A stretch of 9,364 nt of DNA from Clostridium sp. CAG:411 (lineage in GTDB: Bacteria > Bacillota > Clostridia > Lachnospirales > Lachnospiraceae): the NCBI GenBank assembly GCA_000437275.1, contig FR899700.1, positions 1 to 9,364 on the forward strand. The letters are read 5' to 3'. This document shows, one piece after another, positions 6,537 through 9,364 of this stretch (within the stretch, counting starts at the first letter, position 1; each line of letters begins with the position of its first letter). The notes under the pieces were generated by a model that saw nothing but the letters and a program-made list of their open reading frames with translations, was not told the DNA's origin and did not search any database. Both the position numbers and the translations under genes were made by a program.

Positions 6537-8645
6537 TTAATTTAAGATGTCTACCACTTCTTTTAACATTAAAGTAGCTTCTCTGCTCTGTGCGGTCAGA
6601 GTTACATTTTTTCCAGTATCTGCCGCCATATCCGAAGTCTTATTTGCAATTTGTGTTACACCAACAGAAGATTCTTCCATTGTCTTGGAAATTCCATGAA
6701 TGGAATCAGATATACGATTGATTGCATTCAGGAGAGAGGTAATATTTTCGTTAATAGTACCCATATCTTTTTCAAAGACTACGGCATCGTTATAGTATTG
6801 CTTACCAACTTCTGTAAAGTTATGGTAATCGGACAATACCGTATTTTCTAAGAAGTCGGTGATTTCATTGATACATTCAGTCATGCCAGAAACTGCGCCA
6901 GTAACATCTACGATAATAGAATTGATATTATCTACGGTAGTTACAGTCTGGTTTGCCAGATTACCGATTTCACCAGCGACAACGGCAAATCCCTTTCCGA
7001 CCTCACCTGCTCTGGCAGCTTCAATGGAAGCGTTTAAGGCGAGCAAGTTAGTCTGTTCAGAAATATCCATAATTGAGCTGGTCAGTTCGTTGATTTTCTC
7101 TACGGCTTTTGATTTTTCTACGGCTTTTGCTGCTTTTTGCTCTACTAGCTGGTACATATTCATAGTACGTTCTACCGCTTGTTGAGTTGTATCCTGCAAT
7201 TTGTCAGCATGTTTCTTGATTTGTTTTGATTTGTTCTGTCCTTCCAGAGAAGAATGCTCAATATCTTTTGCCTGTTCCGTTACCTGATCAATACTGAGAG
7301 AAACCGTTTGTGAGGATGCAGAGGCTTCCTCCATTGAGGATGCAAGCTCTTGGGTTACGGCAGAATTGTCTTCACATGCTTGGTTGATATGATTAGAGTT
7401 TTCGTCTAACACATTCATTTTCAAGTTGACACCTTCATACGCATTTTGAATTTTTTCGGTTATTGATTTTAATTCTTCTCGCATATGAAGTAAGGCGGCT
7501 GCAATGGCACCAATTTCGTTGTTTAGTTTAAGGATGGCAGCTTCCTTTGGATGTGGTCTAAAATCAAACTCAGAAGTTGCTCGTACAATCTCAATAATTG
7601 GTTTTAATGGTTTGGTTATGGACATACTCATAATTAAACCAAGCACAACCGCAATAACTAGAGCAATGAATTGTGCTACAACTACTCCAATTTGTAAAGT
7701 TCTAACTTCACTTAATACTTCATGCATAGGAGCAGTTAGAACCAATTTCATTCCATTTGTCAGCGTATAAGAATATGCTAGTTTACTTTGCCCATCATAA
7801 GAATAACGTAACACATCCTTGTTTTCTTCGTTCTCCATATATTTGAGCAGCTTTGTCACACCATCTGATTTTAAATCCTTTAACGAAGTGTTTATGTCCA
7901 AATTATTGTGTTGTAAAACCGAGTAATTTGTTGTTGTTAAAAAGGAACTTCCTGTCTTATAAATAGTATCTTTCTTTACAAGATTCTGTAATTCTGAGAC
8001 ATCAATATCCATACCTACAATACCGTAGGAAACGTCATTGATATAGATTGGAATTACATAGGAAATCATGTAAGCACCAATGTTGGAATTTTCGTAAGGG
8101 TCCATCCAAATAGGAGCTTTATTTGCTACTGGAATATAGTACCATCCTACATGTTCCACATCATCGGGATCGTACATACTAAAGTCAGTTGGTGTCAGTT
8201 TTTGAAATTTACTATCCTGATTTTCTCTGGAACAAAACAGACCAGAGGTAGGTTCTGTAAAATCCGGATTATAACGGATATAACAGGTCAAGGCACCTTC
8301 TGTATGATTACCAAATTCTAATAAAATATTTTCCATTTTTTTCGTATACGCATCTACATACGCTTTGCTAGTCCGAAACGTATCCGGATCATCTAGTTCA
8401 CGAAGAACAATATCGTATAAAGTATTTACGGATTGTTCGATTCGTGATAAAGTAGCATCAATTTCTTTCCCGTTTTTCTGGGCAGAAAGCATTACATTTT
8501 GCTTGGCATCCGCTTCTGCGATTTTCTGTGAATTTGTAATAGCAATCGAGCCACAGATTATACTGGAAAGTAACGCAACGGCAACAACAATGAAAATTAA
8601 ACTTTTTTTCATGGAGCCGTATTTTTTGTGTGTTTTCCCCGTCAT
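6537..8645 (-). CDS. Methyl-accepting chemotaxis protein with extracellular dCache-type sensor
   Basis: A 702-residue transmembrane chemoreceptor that would pass ligand binding outside the cell to CheA/CheW inside. Order: a short basic N-terminus, membrane helix 1 (about 14-36), an extracellular region of about 280 residues, membrane helix 2 (about 318-341), a HAMP linker (about 342-396) and a long coiled-coil signalling domain. The hairpin tip, starting EQTNLLALNASIEAARAGE at residue 530 and continuing to GKGFAVVAGEIGNLANQT, is the highly conserved contact for CheA and CheW. The extracellular part has WYYIPVANKAPIWMDPY, then ISYVIPIY and GIVGMDID, typical of double-Cache folds; I do not see the full amino-acid-binding motif (no Arg next to the WYY), so the ligand is unknown. 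No C-terminal CheR-docking pentapeptide is present. ATG 8645 has an AGGGGGA site about 7 nt upstream. No other chemotaxis gene lies in the window. The gene is a single unit with its own promoter and terminator. Confidence 0.95.
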   Translation of the reverse strand: MTGKTHKKYGSMKKSLIFIVVAVALLSSIICGSIAITNSQKIAEADAKQNVMLSAQKNGKEIDATLSRIEQSVNTLYDIVLRELDDPDTFRTSKAYVDAYTKKMENILLEFGNHTEGALTCYIRYNPDFTEPTSGLFCSRENQDSKFQKLTPTDFSMYDPDDVEHVGWYYIPVANKAPIWMDPYENSNIGAYMISYVIPIYINDVSYGIVGMDIDVSELQNLVKKDTIYKTGSSFLTTTNYSVLQHNNLDINTSLKDLKSDGVTKLLKYMENEENKDVLRYSYDGQSKLAYSYTLTNGMKLVLTAPMHEVLSEVRTLQIGVVVAQFIALVIAVVLGLIMSMSITKPLKPIIEIVRATSEFDFRPHPKEAAILKLNNEIGAIAAALLHMREELKSITEKIQNAYEGVNLKMNVLDENSNHINQACEDNSAVTQELASSMEEASASSQTVSLSIDQVTEQAKDIEHSSLEGQNKSKQIKKHADKLQDTTQQAVERTMNMYQLVEQKAAKAVEKSKAVEKINELTSSIMDISEQTNLLALNASIEAARAGEVGKGFAVVAGEIGNLANQTVTTVDNINSIIVDVTGAVSGMTECINEITDFLENTVLSDYHNFTEVGKQYYNDAVVFEKDMGTINENITSLLNAINRISDSIHGISKTMEESSVGVTQIANKTSDMAADTGKNVTLTAQSREATLMLKEVVDILN

Positions 8646-8736
8646 AGTTATTCCCCCTGTTTTGATAGTATTATGAAGTCTCTAAAGGTAGCTTATAGAT
8701 AAAAAGCAAGTTCCTTTGGAGCATTTATACAATAAT

Positions 8737-8766
8737 ATTTTACCATATTGTGTAGTTTCGTGTCAA
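8737..8766 (-). promoter_or_regulatory. Probable sigma-A promoter of the chemoreceptor gene
   Basis: On the minus strand, TTGACA (8766 to 8761) is followed after 18 bp by TAAAAT (8742 to 8737). This would give a leader of about 85 nt before ATG 8645. I looked for the sigma-D (flagellar) pattern TAAA-N15-GCCGATAA, which is common for chemotaxis genes, and found none. Confidence 0.6.
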
Positions 8767-8815
8767 TTTTTAGAAATACGAATGATAAATTTGCTATTTA
8801 TGATAAAAAAAGTAT

Positions 8816-8834
8816 ATTTTGGAAATACCAAAAT
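8816..8834. repeat. Inverted repeat between divergent promoters
   Basis: ATTTTGG (8816-8822) and CCAAAAT (8828-8834) form a perfect 7-bp dyad with a 5-nt spacer. It lies about 50 bp from the -35 boxes of both divergent promoters, a position suited to a regulator acting on either side. The AT-rich context means chance is not excluded, and no regulator is assigned. Confidence 0.4.
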
Positions 8835-8887
8835 TAAACAAGAAAAATACAATGAAAAAAGTTTTATAGGTATATGTCTTTGAAGAG

Positions 8888-8916
8888 TTACAAAAAATGA
8901 ATGTGTATGATACAAT
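8888..8916 (+). promoter_or_regulatory. Extended -10 promoter of the NSS transporter gene
   Basis: TTACAA (8888-8893), 17 bp, then TACAAT (8911-8916), preceded by TGA (8908-8910), which makes an extended -10 element. The start codon follows 51 bp after the -10 box, giving a leader of about 45 nt. Confidence 0.72.
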
Positions 8917-8967
8917 AGAAACATCTGACAAAATGCTTATAAAATGATTTAAGAAAGGAGAGTTTTT

Positions 8968-9364
8968 ATGCAAAAAAAGGGGCGAGAAAAATTTGCGTCC
9001 AGAATGGGATTTATTTTGGTTTCTGCCGGGTGTGCAGTAGGATTGGGAAATGTATGGAAGTTTCCATATATTTGCGGCATCAATGGAGGTGCCATTTTTA
9101 TTTTATTGTATTTATTCTGCTTACTTTTATTGGGACTGCCAATTCTGATTTGTGAGTTTGCCGTAGGTCGAGGAAGTGGAAAGAGTATTGGTAGTGCATT
9201 GCGAGAATTAAGTCCGCAAGGGACCCGATGGAAAGTGTATCGCTGGTTTCCATTTATGGGAAATTATCTGCTTATGATGTTTTATACTATGGTAGCGGGT
9301 TGGATGCTATATTATCTATATATTATGGCAATCGGAAAGATTAATCAGGAAAGTAGTGCGGCGG
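8968..9364 (+). CDS. NSS-family sodium-dependent transporter, N-terminal part (3' end outside window)
   Basis: The first 132 residues of a sodium-coupled symporter of the neurotransmitter:sodium symporter (LeuT-like) family, which imports amino acids or related amines. The N-terminus REKFASRMGFILVSAGCAVGLGNVWKFPY (6-34) is the family signature: the unwound membrane helix 1 with the GLGN asparagine (N28) that binds sodium in LeuT, and the W-K-F-P-Y turn. Helix 2 follows (about 41-66, ending EFAVGRGSG) and helix 3 (about 95-121). The usual NGGGAF reads NGGAIF here, a change I cannot interpret. ATG 8968 has AAAGGAG 7 nt upstream (8954-8960) and its own promoter. It is divergent from the chemoreceptor. 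The frame is open to the window edge, so the length and substrate cannot be judged. Confidence 0.95.
   Translation, partial: MQKKGREKFASRMGFILVSAGCAVGLGNVWKFPYICGINGGAIFILLYLFCLLLLGLPILICEFAVGRGSGKSIGSALRELSPQGTRWKVYRWFPFMGNYLLMMFYTMVAGWMLYYLYIMAIGKINQESSAA

Noticed and set aside
6859..7185. 108-codon plus-strand frame within the chemoreceptor
   Set aside because: It is antisense to the most conserved part of the receptor signalling domain; openness there follows from the coiled-coil codon pattern.
8365..8676. 103-codon plus-strand frame over the receptor N-terminus
   Set aside because: It is antisense to the first membrane helix and sensor region, has no start signals, and runs into the promoter region.
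1..9364. CRISPR array, insertion sequence, tRNA/rRNA gene, attachment site or toxin-antitoxin pair
   Set aside because: I looked for spaced direct repeats, transposase-like frames, tRNA-like folds and small paired genes on both strands and saw none that could be supported.

Overview
The window looks like chromosomal DNA of an anaerobic Gram-positive in the Clostridia, most likely a Lachnospiraceae-type gut bacterium. The reasons are the EF-Tu sequence, the low GC, the strong GGAGG-type ribosome binding sites, the consensus sigma-A promoters and the U-tailed hairpin terminators. The family-level placement is inference from remembered sequence likeness; no search was run.

Layout, left to right. 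(1) The 3' three-quarters of tuf (EF-Tu), running in from the left edge and closed by a near-ideal terminator at 976-1005. (2) A degenerate stretch, then the ATPase half of an ABC exporter whose membrane half is gone (about 1210-1998). It overlaps by 4 bp an intact ABC half-exporter (1995-3740) with its own terminator. (3) A 316-bp gap with a good promoter, leading into a TTG-initiated membrane protein that resembles a MacB/FtsX-type ABC permease but has no ATPase beside it (4057-5076). (4) A long hairpin between convergent genes. (5) On the minus strand, a MarR regulator and a YczE/YitT-like membrane protein in a two-gene operon. Their consensus promoter carries a perfect 16-bp palindrome just after the -10 box, which is very likely the MarR operator. 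(6) On the minus strand, a single-gene unit encoding a dCache-type methyl-accepting chemotaxis protein with its own terminator. (7) A 322-bp divergent intergenic region with promoters on both strands, then the start of an NSS-family (sodium:neurotransmitter symporter) transporter that runs off the right edge.

Functionally the window is a housekeeping gene followed by small accessory transport, sensing and regulatory units, each with its own promoter or terminator where these can be seen. The clearest points for follow-up are the 5'-truncated ABC exporter gene coupled to an intact partner, the MarR operator architecture and the orphan FtsX-like permease. I found no mobile element, CRISPR array, tRNA or rRNA, and nothing I would defend as a wholly new system.
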